A stretch of 64,000 bases of DNA from Bacillus tianshenii (GCA_020524525.2 CP129018.1:2360115-2424114); one strand, 5' to 3'. Counted from the first letter of the stretch, positions 9,438-18,072 are shown. Notes: generated from the letters alone by a model not told the origin. Numbers and translations are program-made.

Positions 9438-9746
9438 TTACACATACCCTTTTTCTTTCATGCTTACATATTTTCTTTCCCCAATTATTAGGTGGTCTAA
9501 CATTTCTATGCCAATTAATTTTCCACATTCCACAAGTCGTTTCGTTACTTCAATATCTTCTCTGCTAGGGCTGGGGTCGCCAGAAGGGTGATTATGAATA
9601 CAGATGATCGAGGCAGCTGAGCGTCGGAACGCTTCTTTGAAGACCTCACGCGGATGCACGATCGAGGCATTCAAGCTTCCGATAAAAATGGTTTGTTTGT
9701 GGAGGACTTGATTTTTCGTATTTAAATAGAGGCATATATACCTCAC
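9438..9746 (-). pseudogene. radC: RadC 3' fragment, interrupted by the prophage
   Basis: This is the C-terminal half of the RadC (JAB1/MPN-like) protein, whose in vivo role is unsettled. The metal motif is present: [15 protein letters not shown], then [13 protein letters not shown]. The recognisable RadC sequence begins near [13 protein letters not shown], and upstream residues do not match the family. The reading frame stays open to a stop at about 9811, so a short chimeric protein could be made. The N-terminal part should lie beyond position 64000. radC next to mreB is the normal host order. Confidence 0.9.
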
Positions 9747-9760
9747 ATAAATACAAAGAT
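9722..9760. other. Left prophage/host junction (att site region)
   Basis: RadC similarity stops at about 9730 and phage-type small genes begin at once. A serine recombinase gene lies at the opposite end of the element, so this is the recombined attachment site. The short core crossover cannot be fixed without the other junction or an uninterrupted radC. Confidence 0.7.
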
Positions 9761-9993
9761 AAGCCTCTTGGTACCTTATTCTAAGTTTATTACACCCAAA
9801 TGCCGGTACTCAAGGTAATTTAGGTGGTAACTTTTTCTACTCAGAAACAGCATTGTCTATTTGGAAAATTTTTCTCTTCTATATAAATGTGTATGTTTTG
9901 CAATTAAGAAAGGATAATATTACCTTCGGTTAGGTTTACTGAAATATGACAGTACAGGTAAGAGGTTTATAGAAAGTTAAAATTATTCTAATA

Positions 9994-10022
9994 AAGCCGC
10001 TTAACATTTAGTTTAGCGGCTT
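9994..10022. terminator. Bidirectional hairpin at the left prophage end
   Basis: AAGCCGCT pairs with AGCGGCTT over a 13-nt loop. The minus-strand side overlaps the last codons of the 10008-10253 gene. T-rich tracts flank it on both strands but are weak. Confidence 0.55.
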
Positions 10023-10253
10023 AAATTCAGGAAGAACATTTATTTCTTTGTAATCCAGGAACATTGAACAGACATACCCTCCATTGCCAACCCAGTCATG
10101 TGTAATACACTTAACTGCATGCTCCACTAGCTCTTCAATAGAAGGTTTATGTTCAAACCCAAGATAAGCAATGTAGATGTCACCTTCTTCTCCATTCCAG
10201 TCTTTGAAGAATACAATTGATACTTGGTATTTTTGCTCTGGCATTTGGTTCAC
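10008..10253 (-). CDS. Hypothetical prophage protein, 81 aa
   Basis: I do not recognise this protein. It is small, acidic and soluble, with aromatic-rich strands (VSIVFFKDWNGEEGDIYIAYLG). The ATG at 10253 follows AAAGGAG. It stands alone between an intergenic gap and the left junction, an accessory position in prophages, and ends inside a hairpin. Confidence 0.65.
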   Translation of the reverse strand: MNQMPEQKYQVSIVFFKDWNGEEGDIYIAYLGFEHKPSIEELVEHAVKCITHDWVGNGGYVCSMFLDYKEINVLPEFKPLN

Positions 10254-10436
10254 TCCTTTTGTTTTGTTAACAAAAGGATATGATTTTTAATCGTATGAAT
10301 CAAAACAGGGATTTGTTAAATTCGCACTTTAAATTCTGTTAAGCTTTGTCAATATGCGTCGAAAATAGCGTGGTTTGGGCTTGAATTTCTCTATTCAAGA
10401 TGCGAATTTATGAAATTGGTATTTTTATTTTTTCTA

Positions 10437-10465
10437 ATAAAAAAACCTTACTCATTAGAGTAAGG
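10437..10465 (-). terminator. Rho-independent terminator
   Basis: On the minus strand CCTTACTC-TAAT-GAGTAAGG (8-bp stem, 4-nt loop) is followed by seven Ts. It ends the 10709-11704 / 10472-10684 pair. Confidence 0.9.
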
Positions 10466-10471
10466 AGCAAG

Positions 10472-10684
10472 TTAATAAGGGTGGTAAAAATCTATAAAAA
10501 TTATAATAAAGGCTAAAGAGGTAATCGGAAAAACAATATCCCCTATAGAAATTCTTCCTTTTACTTCTTTTTTAAAGAATGGAATTAGACCTAGGGTGAA
10601 ATGTTGAATAAAGTATAATAGGCTAAATACAATAAGAAAAGTTCCAAACACAGATATCCCATTTAATATTAAATTCAAATTCAA
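10472..10684 (-). CDS. Small membrane protein, 70 aa
   Basis: Unrecognised protein with two strong membrane segments: about residues 9-29 (ISVFGTFLIVFSLLYFIQHF) and about 47-66, with a basic loop (FFKKEVKGR) between. It follows the 10709-11704 gene by 24 bp in the same direction and precedes a good terminator. The two genes probably form one unit whose products both reach the membrane. No homology is claimed. Confidence 0.7.
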   Translation of the reverse strand: MNLNLILNGISVFGTFLIVFSLLYFIQHFTLGLIPFFKKEVKGRISIGDIVFPITSLAFIIIFIDFYHPY

Positions 10685-10708
10685 CCCTCCTTTTCCATCT
10701 TTACTTTA

Positions 10709-11704
10709 TTAATTATTTTTATTTTCTAACGCATTGAGTAACTTGCTTAATTCTTCAGGAGTTTCAATATCTAAGTCATCCATATACTCAGTCATAATCA
10801 TTTCTTTATGTTCACGCTTTTGTTTATCATTAAGGAAGTTATTCACTTCGGATATAATGCTATTGCTTTGAAATTCCAAAGAACCAGGTCCATCTTGACT
10901 TGGAGGATTAATCGTTATCCCTCCACCTGCAGCTGAAACAATCAACACTCCTAATGCAAGAATTGAAAGCATTGGACCTCTTAATTTTACCTTTCCGGGT
11001 GAATTTACATTTATTTGAGTTTCAATAGCGTCCAGGTCCATATAAATTTTATCCGAAAACTCATTTAATTCATCGGCTAAATCGAGAATTTCTTTTCCTA
11101 GTGCAAAAAAAGATAACATTGGAATGTTCTCTTCTTTCTTCACTTTTAAAGATAATTGAGCATATTCTCCTCTTATATAAAAATCATGGATCATACTTTC
11201 AATTACATCATTATATTCATTTGCATCCGTAATTGTGTGTTGAGCATGTTGCAGAAGTTTGAACATAGGCATATCAACATCCCATTTGTGCACCTCTTTA
11301 ATCCATTTTACCTTTTTCCTTTTCTCATAAGGGCATAACTTAGGATTAGCTTCTAATTCTTCTTCTGTAACAGCTTCTATATAACACTCATCTTCTAATA
11401 CTTCCCCAATGGAAAACTTATTAGACGAAACACCTGTAATAACTACTGTGTCACCTTTTTTTATATGATTTTTAAAAATTCTTAGTTGGCTCGCAGTAGT
11501 GCCAGGTCTAGGTTTATCAGGGTAGTGTTCTTTTATCTTATGTGTCAATTCTTCATTGGTCAAATTATTAATATCTTCTAACTTAATCTCTTCCCAATTG
11601 ATGCCTATGAACCCTTTCCTTCTAAATTCCCCGTAATACTTTCCTGATTGAGTTCTTACTAACCAGTAGTTCTTATCAGCCGGAATTACTGGAAACATAT
11701 TCAT
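10709..11704 (-). CDS. PUA/EVE-like domain protein with membrane anchor
   Basis: The N-terminal 130 residues (YWLVRTQSGKYYGEFRRKG, GINWEEI, then KGDTVVITGVSSNKFSIGEV) look like the PUA/EVE-type modules found at the front of several restriction and defence proteins, which bind modified nucleic acid or nucleotides. A helical middle and one membrane segment (about residues 245-270, MLSILALGVLIVSAAGGG) follow, then an acidic tail. I start at the ATG at 11704, which has GGGGGA ahead, giving 331 residues. No nuclease motif is visible. Its place beside the att site, in a unit with a membrane protein, suggests lysogen-expressed cargo such as phage exclusion; that is inference. Confidence 0.65.
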   Translation of the reverse strand: MNMFPVIPADKNYWLVRTQSGKYYGEFRRKGFIGINWEEIKLEDINNLTNEELTHKIKEHYPDKPRPGTTASQLRIFKNHIKKGDTVVITGVSSNKFSIGEVLEDECYIEAVTEEELEANPKLCPYEKRKKVKWIKEVHKWDVDMPMFKLLQHAQHTITDANEYNDVIESMIHDFYIRGEYAQLSLKVKKEENIPMLSFFALGKEILDLADELNEFSDKIYMDLDAIETQINVNSPGKVKLRGPMLSILALGVLIVSAAGGGITINPPSQDGPGSLEFQSNSIISEVNNFLNDKQKREHKEMIMTEYMDDLDIETPEELSKLLNALENKNN

Positions 11705-11823
11705 AGCGATCCCCCCACTTATGTAATTTTTTTCTTTTTTCACTTTACTATAAAGTAGCAAACAAAAAAAGTCTTAACACAAATAAAATATAGCCCTGAT
11801 GCTGCCACCAGGACCTTCAACAA

Positions 11824-12060
11824 CTACTCATATGGTCGGTACTTCTTTCGAAGTTGCCCGAACTCTTTTTTCTTTTCTAAAATACTGCTCTTCAAGAAGA
11901 CCTTAGGCTATTCCTTAGCTGGCTGTAACTTACCGCCTCTTACTAAATGTCCTATTCGAGCTTTTGATACCCCAAGCAACTCTGCCGCTTCTTTCACAGA
12001 CAAAAGTTGTTCATTCAAATAGTCCAATAACTCTTAAGCGGATACAAAATGGTATTTCAT
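11824..12060 (-). pseudogene. Broken helix-turn-helix (excisionase-like) gene
   Basis: Reading from the ATG at 12060 in one frame gives MKYHFVSA, a TAA at 12034-12036, then ELLDYLNEQLLSVKEAAELL and GVSKARIGHLVRGGKLQPAKE, a TAG at 11908-11910, then a further 27 codons to a TAG at 11824. The middle is a clear HTH_17/MerR-like DNA-binding module of the kind found in excisionases and small phage regulators. Two in-frame stops mean the full protein is not made. An internal start between the stops could yield about 40 residues. Confidence 0.7.
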
Positions 12061-12116
12061 TATTCTTACCTACTTCCAAAAGGTTTACTTAATGCGAACA
12101 GGCTGACTACCAAAGC

Positions 12117-12328
12117 TTAGACACTAACGATCATTGTTATCATGCCCACTTAAACCCCTCCTCGCTATGTGCTATTTTTCAGATTGGGAACGGAGGCGCA
12201 ATCCCTAATGCTTACTTGACATCGGCTTACTTGTCGGTATCTTTTTGCTTTCGCGCCCTTATCATGTACAGGTTGATGAAAGTAGTGAGCAAATTTGTAA
12301 TTGCTGTGATTAGCAGTATCCACTTACT
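12117..12328 (-). pseudogene. Remnant of a small hydrophobic peptide locus (holin-like toxin type)
   Basis: On the minus strand a frame open from 12328 to 12227 encodes a membrane segment and basic tail (ILLITAITNLLTTFINLYMI, then RARKQKDTDK) but has no normal start codon. Further on, a strong ribosome site GAGGAGGGG (12155-12163) precedes a GTG at 12149 and only ten codons before TAA. Small membrane peptides with such layouts occur as type I toxins or holin-like peptides in Bacillus prophages. A plus-strand TTGACA (12214-12219) with TATCTT 16 bp on could drive an antisense RNA. Both reading frames look damaged. Confidence 0.3.
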
Positions 12329-12337
12329 TCAATATAT

Positions 12338-12362
12338 AAGCCCTCACAAAATTGGAGGGCTT
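12338..12362. terminator. Terminator after the lysis genes
   Basis: AAGCCCTC pairs with GAGGGCTT (8 bp) just past the amidase stop. The T-tract is better on the plus strand, but the place suits the end of the late operon read on the minus strand. Confidence 0.6.
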
Positions 12363-12367
12363 TATTG

Positions 12368-12985
12368 TTATTTCAATTCTTTCTGCAGTTGCTTCAAAGC
12401 CCACTTCCCACTCCCACTTGAAGTACCTTTCTCATGCAGTAGTTTAGCTAGGTACAAAATTTGATTTGTGTTGTATTTCTTCTCCATAAACTCACCCCTT
12501 ATGACAGCTTCATAATCAAATTCAGGGCAGGCTTTCCAAGCGTACCCCGGGAATTCATTGTGCCCTTTGGTGCGCCTGTAGTTAGGCATGTCCTTTTTTA
12601 ACGCATAATGCAAGTCGTACAAAGATTTCTTTTGTTCATCCGTGGGTTCTTCACTCCTAAAATCACCAACAAGACAAATACCGATAGCCTGCTTATTGGA
12701 ATTTCCTACGTGATAACTTAACACACCAGGATTGTGACACCAGATAATTGTTCCATCCTTTAAGATAACAAAATGATATGCAATTCCTGGCCAACCGTGA
12801 GTACGAACATGGTAACGAGCAAATGCTTCAGCAGAACCCTCTTTAGTAAGTGAATGGTGAATAGCTTGATCACGTTTAGATCCAATTCCATAATCCTTAT
12901 ACTCCTTCCACGCATGAGAAGGCAGCTTGTAACGTCTATCAACAAGCAGCGGCAACAATTCAAAATTATACACTTTTTTCACCAT
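12368..12985 (-). CDS. N-acetylmuramoyl-L-alanine amidase (endolysin)
   Basis: Endolysin that cuts the amide bond between muramic acid and the stem peptide during lysis. It is an Amidase_2/PGRP fold: AIHHSLT (about residue 43) gives the first zinc His, WPGIAYHFVILKDGTI the central strand, and KGHNEFPGYAWKACPEFD the second His and Cys-containing motif. The C-terminal 40 residues (NTNQILYLAKLLHEKG) form a small helical wall-binding-like tail. The exact start is uncertain: 12991 (TTG), 12985 (ATG) or GTGs just inside. It overlaps the holin stop by about 20 bp, typical of a lysis cassette. Confidence 0.9.
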   Translation of the reverse strand: MVKKVYNFELLPLLVDRRYKLPSHAWKEYKDYGIGSKRDQAIHHSLTKEGSAEAFARYHVRTHGWPGIAYHFVILKDGTIIWCHNPGVLSYHVGNSNKQAIGICLVGDFRSEEPTDEQKKSLYDLHYALKKDMPNYRRTKGHNEFPGYAWKACPEFDYEAVIRGEFMEKKYNTNQILYLAKLLHEKGTSSGSGKWALKQLQKELK

Positions 12986-13178
12986 CCCCAATACCAGGTG
13001 TAGCCGGGTCGATTACAATACCTCCAGCTACTAATACAGATAAAATTGCATCGACCAAACGTTGATATTCACCCGCATCTATAACATCAAATCTACCAAG
13101 AACTAACCCGGTAAGAGAAAAAAGAGCTACCCAAAAAGGATAGCTGCGCAACCGAGATTTAACATCGATTTTACTCAT
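12966..13178 (-). CDS. Phage holin, phi-LC3 type
   Basis: Holins form membrane lesions that release the endolysin. The 70-residue protein begins MSKIDVKSRLRSYPFWVALF, the phi-LC3 pattern of a basic N-terminus followed by a Trp-containing membrane helix, with a second hydrophobic segment near residues 40-58 and an acidic C-terminus. The ATG at 13178 has GGAGG upstream at proper spacing. It lies between the XhlA-like gene and the amidase. Confidence 0.88.
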   Translation of the reverse strand: MSKIDVKSRLRSYPFWVALFSLTGLVLGRFDVIDAGEYQRLVDAILSVLVAGGIVIDPATPGIGDGEKSV

Positions 13179-13179
13179 C

Positions 13180-13512
13180 TTAAAAACCTCCATTCAAAAA
13201 TTTATTTAATGCTGCTATCAATTGAAAAAGCCACGGCGAGGCTACCGTGACTGTTAAGCCAATAATCCATTTCCGATTGTTTTTTCTATCTTCTTCAGTC
13301 TCCTGTACGACTTCCATTGCTCTTTTTGCTAATTCAGTCGCTTCTTTCGCTTGAGCTAGAGCTTCTTGGCTACGCTGGTCTGCCGTTACTGCAACATCTG
13401 TTTTCTCTTCCATATGCGTCATGCGTTGTTCCAGTCGCTGTAACACCTGGCCCATCCCCTTTACTTCATCGAATATTTCCCGAAATCCAATTGTTACACC
13501 ATTTTGCTCCAA
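13180..13512 (-). CDS. xhlA: XhlA-like hemolysin/holin-associated protein
   Basis: XhlA of PBSX acts with the holin XhlB in lysis. This 110-residue protein has a long soluble coiled coil (about residues 15-80, MGQVLQRLEQRMTHMEEKTD) and one membrane segment near the C-terminus (WIIGLTVTVASPWLFQLIAAL), the XhlA layout. It directly precedes the holin. Function is inferred from architecture and order. Confidence 0.85.
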   Translation of the reverse strand: MEQNGVTIGFREIFDEVKGMGQVLQRLEQRMTHMEEKTDVAVTADQRSQEALAQAKEATELAKRAMEVVQETEEDRKNNRKWIIGLTVTVASPWLFQLIAALNKFLNGGF

Positions 13513-13530
13513 ACCTCTTACCTCCTTTTT

Positions 13531-16500
13531 TCATAAAAAATAACGCTTTAATTTAGCGTCTTCATAGTTACCTCTGTATGTGATTGTTGAGCCAGTATTG
13601 TTTATGAATTCAACCGAATAGTTCCCCCATTTAATTGCAATCTCACTGCTGTCCGCCTGTCTGTACTTTCCTTTGAGTCGCAAATCAAAGGATATATTTC
13701 TGTTTGCTGCTTCACCTGCAGATGAAGCAATTTCTAACAAAAAGGCAAAACCAATAAAGTCAGGCGAACCATCTGGTGTGGAAGAATAAAATTGTTTAAT
13801 CTCTTCCCATGTTAGCGATTCAATATCTGCTTTTGTGTTCCCTTCTGCGGCAGCAAGTTGAGCATCCGGACCACCTCCTTCAGTTAAACTGGAACCTACA
13901 AGTACAAACGAAATTCCATCCCATTTGTACCAGTCAATTCCGTCTCTTGTGAGCAAAACTCGAACATGGCCGTTGCCGCTTTCCAAGAATTCAAGCAAAA
14001 TCTGATGTATCTCTTTCACATCACGCAAATCAAAAAGCCCGTCTGCGATGACGAGCTGAGCTTTTGGAACGGCGCTTATTTGTTGCTGCATTGATGGCAC
14101 TGTACTATCTGGATTAGCCACACGATAAAAAAGTTTTCCGTCAGTTAAAACAGGCGCTACGATTGTAGGGTCAATCGCTTCCATTCCATAATCATTAAAA
14201 TCAACTTCTGTCGGTTCTGCAGCTGTTGTTACAACTTCCCAAGCCCCCGTTTGTTGGTTATAGGTTTTCCATGCATTTTCGTGGTAAACCAAAGCCTTAA
14301 TAACTGATAATCGCTCTATCTCTAGAATTGGTCGAAATCCACCTAAATTAGTTAAATGGGCTGTTCCATTTGCACCTGCAGACCAAGATGATGCAAACTC
14401 ATTACCTCTACTGCTTCTGTAGGCAGACGAGGAAGATGTCGTAGAACTCCAACTCCATATACCATTCCAATTCCAAACATTATTGTCCCCGGCCACAAAA
14501 GAATGTTCGTATATACCTAATTTACTAATACAAATAGGAATACTTCCGGAACCACCGTCATTTCGAACTCCATTCGATATGAATAAACGGTAATCTTCGT
14601 ATAGTGTGTCGTTGTCAATTGTAAAATACTTCTCTACGTTAGGCCTCCAATTCGTGTAAGTTATAGTTTGTGTGTCTAACGTTACCCAGCTAGACCCATC
14701 GTATCCTTGAAACTCCCATGCAGTAGGTACGTATGCTATATTCCCAGTGGTGGACGGGAAGTAAGGAACCTTTATCCCGTAAGATTTTACAACTTTGGTT
14801 TTTTTATGTTTATAGCTTAACCACGAAGGAAATGTACCATTACTTTCCCAAAAATCTGAATTGTCATTATTAAATGCTTTATACCCGAGGGTGATACCAG
14901 CGTCTGCATACGTCGAACTTTGGTTAACCACACCCTCAGGAGTTGTGTTACTTGTCATATTTGGAACAGAACTTACGTTGTTAACAATGTACTTATCCCA
15001 TTCATTATTAGGGTCGGTAGCATCTATGCCGCCTGTTAGTATTCGAGTAACATAATTAAAATCACTAGACTGAAACGTATTTCCGTCGTTCATAACTACT
15101 CTAATGTTATCTACATAAAAATCCGCATACCTTAGTACTGCTACGGATTCAACACTTCCTCTAAACTCAATAACTTTTTTGCCAGTAAGATTAGAAACAT
15201 CGATTTCTTGATTTAAAAATTCAACGTTCCTTTCCGTTTTATCCCAGTACGTTACCCCGTCAACGATAAAATAAGAATGTCCGTAATTATTCTGAACATC
15301 CTCGTGGGATAAAGTTTTGGCATCAAAAATAATCTTGTCAATATTGGTAAGGTCTACTGTTTGTTGTATTCCTATATGGTGCTGGGACGAGAAAGTACTA
15401 CTATACGCACAGTTAAGGTAAAAAGATTTCCCACCACTTGTGGACCAATCTGTTTTTACACCAGTCCCTTTTGTTCCATCTGCTTGAGGTAAGTGTTTAT
15501 TAAAAACCCAACCTATACTTTCACCTAATTCAAAATCACTGTTTATAATAGGGGATTCTACTTCTAGACTTGATAAAGGAACACCACTACCACTCGCAAT
15601 ACCTGCACTATTCAACGTATCCCAACTAATACTGTGTTGAATATTTCTGTCAGCTACTAAACGTTTTCTCCCGTTCCAATCTTCCACCATGATGTAATAG
15701 AAATCTCCATTAGGTGTAGCTGAACTTGATGTAGGAATAAAATCATTAATTCCATCAACATATGTTTCTTCTCCTAGATTAGAAAAAGCACCGACTTTAT
15801 TTGCACTTGCAGTATAGTGACACCGAATGCGTTTACCTACTTCTAGATCACGAATGTCAGTTACTTCGTCTGGATGAAGGAGTCTGCCTGTGTTATCTAT
15901 GTCGATATCAGACAAACTAAAAATAGTTGAATCATTACTTCTAAATTTTATACTATGTTTTACATTTTCTAATCCGCTTATCTCGTAAAAGAGAGTACTT
16001 TCTTGGTCAGATCCTAACTCACTAAAGCTATCAATGATTAGACCGTCTAATTCTACTTGAATATCTGAACTTCTAGTTGTATATCTCCATCCAATAAACC
16101 TAAATTTTGTACCAATGAAATCAATAGAAATTTCTACATCTGTTGATATTTGATTGTAAGAATCGTTAAAATCTAACCCTTCACCTTTTAACGGGATATT
16201 TCTGTAGGAATACCTCTTCCAACCACTTTCGGGTGAAGTTATTTGATTGCCAACAGACGCAACTAGCTCTCCACTTTGCACATCTAACGCATCTAAAGTA
16301 GCCATCCCATTAGTAGGGGTAATCACTACATTGTATATTACATTTTTATCTAAATTTAGTAGTTCAAATATTAAGGTTATGTTTTGAGCTGAACCTGCTT
16401 CGTTGTAATGATACTCTTGTCCGTTTATTGTAATTTTCACATCGGTTGATCGATTAGATGCACGGTACGTAATAATTCTAAGACCTGTTCCTTTGAAGCG

Positions 16501-16662
16501 AAATTGAACTTGACCTGATGAGCCAAAATAATAATGTGTTCCACCATACAAGTTGGGGCTCGATTCTGACCCTCCGCCTTTTAAATTAATATAACTATGC
16601 TTATTGTCATACCTTTTCCATCCGCTCTCTGGGGCTGTAAGTTGATCACCTACTGTAGCCAT
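13531..16662 (-). CDS. Large tail fibre / receptor-binding protein, 1043 aa
   Basis: Probable adhesin at the tail tip. Two N-terminal beta-sandwich repeats begin with SGWKRY (about residues 14 and 144; one is ESGWKRYDNKHSYINLKGGG), like carbohydrate-binding or discoidin modules. The middle has an ILTGG...NNEWDKYIVN segment and GFRPILEIE, shared with the adjacent 16683-17357 protein, around a discoidin-like stretch (residues about 590-700, ending WRPNVEKYFTIDN). The C-terminal third is unlike these. Late-operon position next to lysis genes fits a host-range determinant. Confidence 0.75.
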   Translation of the reverse strand: MATVGDQLTAPESGWKRYDNKHSYINLKGGGSESSPNLYGGTHYYFGSSGQVQFRFKGTGLRIITYRASNRSTDVKITINGQEYHYNEAGSAQNITLIFELLNLDKNVIYNVVITPTNGMATLDALDVQSGELVASVGNQITSPESGWKRYSYRNIPLKGEGLDFNDSYNQISTDVEISIDFIGTKFRFIGWRYTTRSSDIQVELDGLIIDSFSELGSDQESTLFYEISGLENVKHSIKFRSNDSTIFSLSDIDIDNTGRLLHPDEVTDIRDLEVGKRIRCHYTASANKVGAFSNLGEETYVDGINDFIPTSSSATPNGDFYYIMVEDWNGRKRLVADRNIQHSISWDTLNSAGIASGSGVPLSSLEVESPIINSDFELGESIGWVFNKHLPQADGTKGTGVKTDWSTSGGKSFYLNCAYSSTFSSQHHIGIQQTVDLTNIDKIIFDAKTLSHEDVQNNYGHSYFIVDGVTYWDKTERNVEFLNQEIDVSNLTGKKVIEFRGSVESVAVLRYADFYVDNIRVVMNDGNTFQSSDFNYVTRILTGGIDATDPNNEWDKYIVNNVSSVPNMTSNTTPEGVVNQSSTYADAGITLGYKAFNNDNSDFWESNGTFPSWLSYKHKKTKVVKSYGIKVPYFPSTTGNIAYVPTAWEFQGYDGSSWVTLDTQTITYTNWRPNVEKYFTIDNDTLYEDYRLFISNGVRNDGGSGSIPICISKLGIYEHSFVAGDNNVWNWNGIWSWSSTTSSSSAYRSSRGNEFASSWSAGANGTAHLTNLGGFRPILEIERLSVIKALVYHENAWKTYNQQTGAWEVVTTAAEPTEVDFNDYGMEAIDPTIVAPVLTDGKLFYRVANPDSTVPSMQQQISAVPKAQLVIADGLFDLRDVKEIHQILLEFLESGNGHVRVLLTRDGIDWYKWDGISFVLVGSSLTEGGGPDAQLAAAEGNTKADIESLTWEEIKQFYSSTPDGSPDFIGFAFLLEIASSAGEAANRNISFDLRLKGKYRQADSSEIAIKWGNYSVEFINNTGSTITYRGNYEDAKLKRYFL
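13535..13560 (-). terminator. Terminator-like hairpin after the large fibre gene
   Basis: Minus-strand ACGCT-AAATTAA-AGCGT is followed by ATTTTTTA, starting in the last codons of the 13531-16662 gene. The 5-bp stem is short, so read-through into the lysis genes is likely. Confidence 0.5.
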
Positions 16663-16682
16663 TTACAACTCACTCCTTTCTT

Positions 16683-17357
16683 TTAGTTTTCTTTGTATTG
16701 AAACACAGGGCGGAAACCCCTACTAGAAAAAATTTCGTTACTTAATTGTCCGTGTATAGACAAAGAAGAATCATACCCTCTCCCAATTCTATGCTTATTT
16801 CTTACGTCAGTTCCCAACCATCCATTTACAGGTGTTTCTTGACATAGCGTTACAATTCCACTCCAATGAAACACTTCATCTAAAGTAGCCCCATCTGCAA
16901 TTAACTTACTAGGAAAATTCACAATGTATTTATCCCACTCATTATTCGTTGGAAAGCCACCATACCCTTTATCTGTTAAACTCATATTTCCATTTTCGTC
17001 TGCGCAAGCACAACCACCTGTGAGAGAACGAATGTATCCATTTTTAACGATAGTGTTATTTTCATCTAGGAGGTTAGAGTACTTTCCCTCTATCCACTTC
17101 TTGCTATTTAGCCAATCCCAACTTTGTGAATGAAGAACCACTCTATCTGCTACTAATAACCCTTTGGCTACTTTAATGCCGTACCAATAATACCCTGACA
17201 TACCTGTTACTCCACCTATCGGAGATTCTGAATTTCCATTATCTACGTTTATTTGCCAAGAGTCGTAGTCAACCCAATTCCATAAAATATAATCCCCGAT
17301 CTTCATATCCACTATATTTGTCCTTAACTGTCCTGTTGTTGCTGGCGCTGGCATATT
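16683..17357 (-). CDS. Tail tip protein sharing a module with the neighbouring fibre
   Basis: This 224-residue protein contains RSLTGGCACADENG, NNEWDKYIVNFPS and a C-terminal SSRGFRPVFQYKEN. The same three landmarks, in the same order, occur in the middle of the adjacent 1043-residue fibre. The start at the ATG at 17357 has GAGGTGG ahead. It is probably a receptor-binding accessory protein that arose by duplication; no enzymatic motif is visible. Confidence 0.7.
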   Translation of the reverse strand, partial: NMPAPATTGQLRTNIVDMKIGDYILWNWVDYDSWQINVDNGNSESPIGGVTGMSGYYWYGIKVAKGLLVADRVVLHSQSWDWLNSKKWIEGKYSNLLDENNTIVKNGYIRSLTGGCACADENGNMSLTDKGYGGFPTNNEWDKYIVNFPSKLIADGATLDEVFHWSGIVTLCQETPVNGWLGTDVRNKHRIGRGYDSSLSIHGQLSNEIFSSRGFRPVFQYKEN

Positions 17358-17391
17358 AACCACCTCTATACTTTCTTTAAAAATGAACCTC

Positions 17392-18072
17392 CTAAAAACT
17401 AATTCTTTCAACATTCTTAAACTGTCTAACGTCAATCTGCCCTTCAAATACTTTCACTGAACCTTGCACACCAACTTCATTCATCTCAGATGTGTATTCT
17501 GTCTTCAACTTCATCTCACCATCGAAAACAACATACTGGCTATCAAATTTAAAGTCTGAAGCTTCACCATTTGTAAAGCTAGAATAATCGATTGACACGT
17601 CTGACTCTCCTTCTAAAATCAAGGCAAACGCGTGTCTGTCAAACGTAAAATTCGATGTTGAAAGGTTGATTGATTTGACGTCTCCTGGTCCAGCTGAAAG
17701 TTTAACAAATTGCGAATATCCATTTCCCCCACTGGAACTGACGATGGGCTGTATTTTCCCTGAATTCACATCATTCTCAAATACTTCAGATGAGGTAAAA
17801 TCAATAGAAGCAATGTATATAGCTCCATTTTTTACAATTAGGTTATTTACTTTATACTCCTCGCCCTGCTGCCATTCTTTTGCTCCACCTTGAGATGAGA
17901 TTGTGATTGTTTTTCCGATTGGATCTACGGTCAAATCGATGTTTTCACCTTGTAATAATTCCACGACATCATTCACTGTTGTTGCAGCAACATCCACTCC
18001 ATTAGCCCGCACTGTTGCAAAATATTTGTTTTCACCAAGTCCATATTTGGCTAGCTGCATCTTAGAAGGCAT
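17392..18072 (-). CDS. Probable tail/baseplate protein with carbohydrate-binding-like strand, 226 aa
   Basis: The protein is rich in beta strands and Ser/Thr. Residues about 66-90 (EWQQGEEYKVNNLIVKNGAI) resemble the short chitin-binding-type modules common in phage tail proteins. The N-terminus (MPSKMQLAKYGLGENKYFAT) is typical of proteins that attach to a baseplate in Bacillus prophages, but I cannot name a family. It sits between two structural genes in the same direction. Confidence 0.65.
   Translation of the reverse strand: MPSKMQLAKYGLGENKYFATVRANGVDVAATTVNDVVELLQGENIDLTVDPIGKTITISSQGGAKEWQQGEEYKVNNLIVKNGAIYIASIDFTSSEVFENDVNSGKIQPIVSSSGGNGYSQFVKLSAGPGDVKSINLSTSNFTFDRHAFALILEGESDVSIDYSSFTNGEASDFKFDSQYVVFDGEMKLKTEYTSEMNEVGVQGSVKVFEGQIDVRQFKNVERISF

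Noticed and set aside
9747-9990. Exact attachment core and recombinase-binding repeats
   Set aside because: Without the second junction or an intact radC no core can be defined; weak repeats such as GGTACC/GGTACT were not enough.
12216-12464. 82-codon plus-strand frame next to the amidase
   Set aside because: Overlaps the end of the amidase gene in antisense and has no convincing ribosome site, although a TTGACA lies just upstream.
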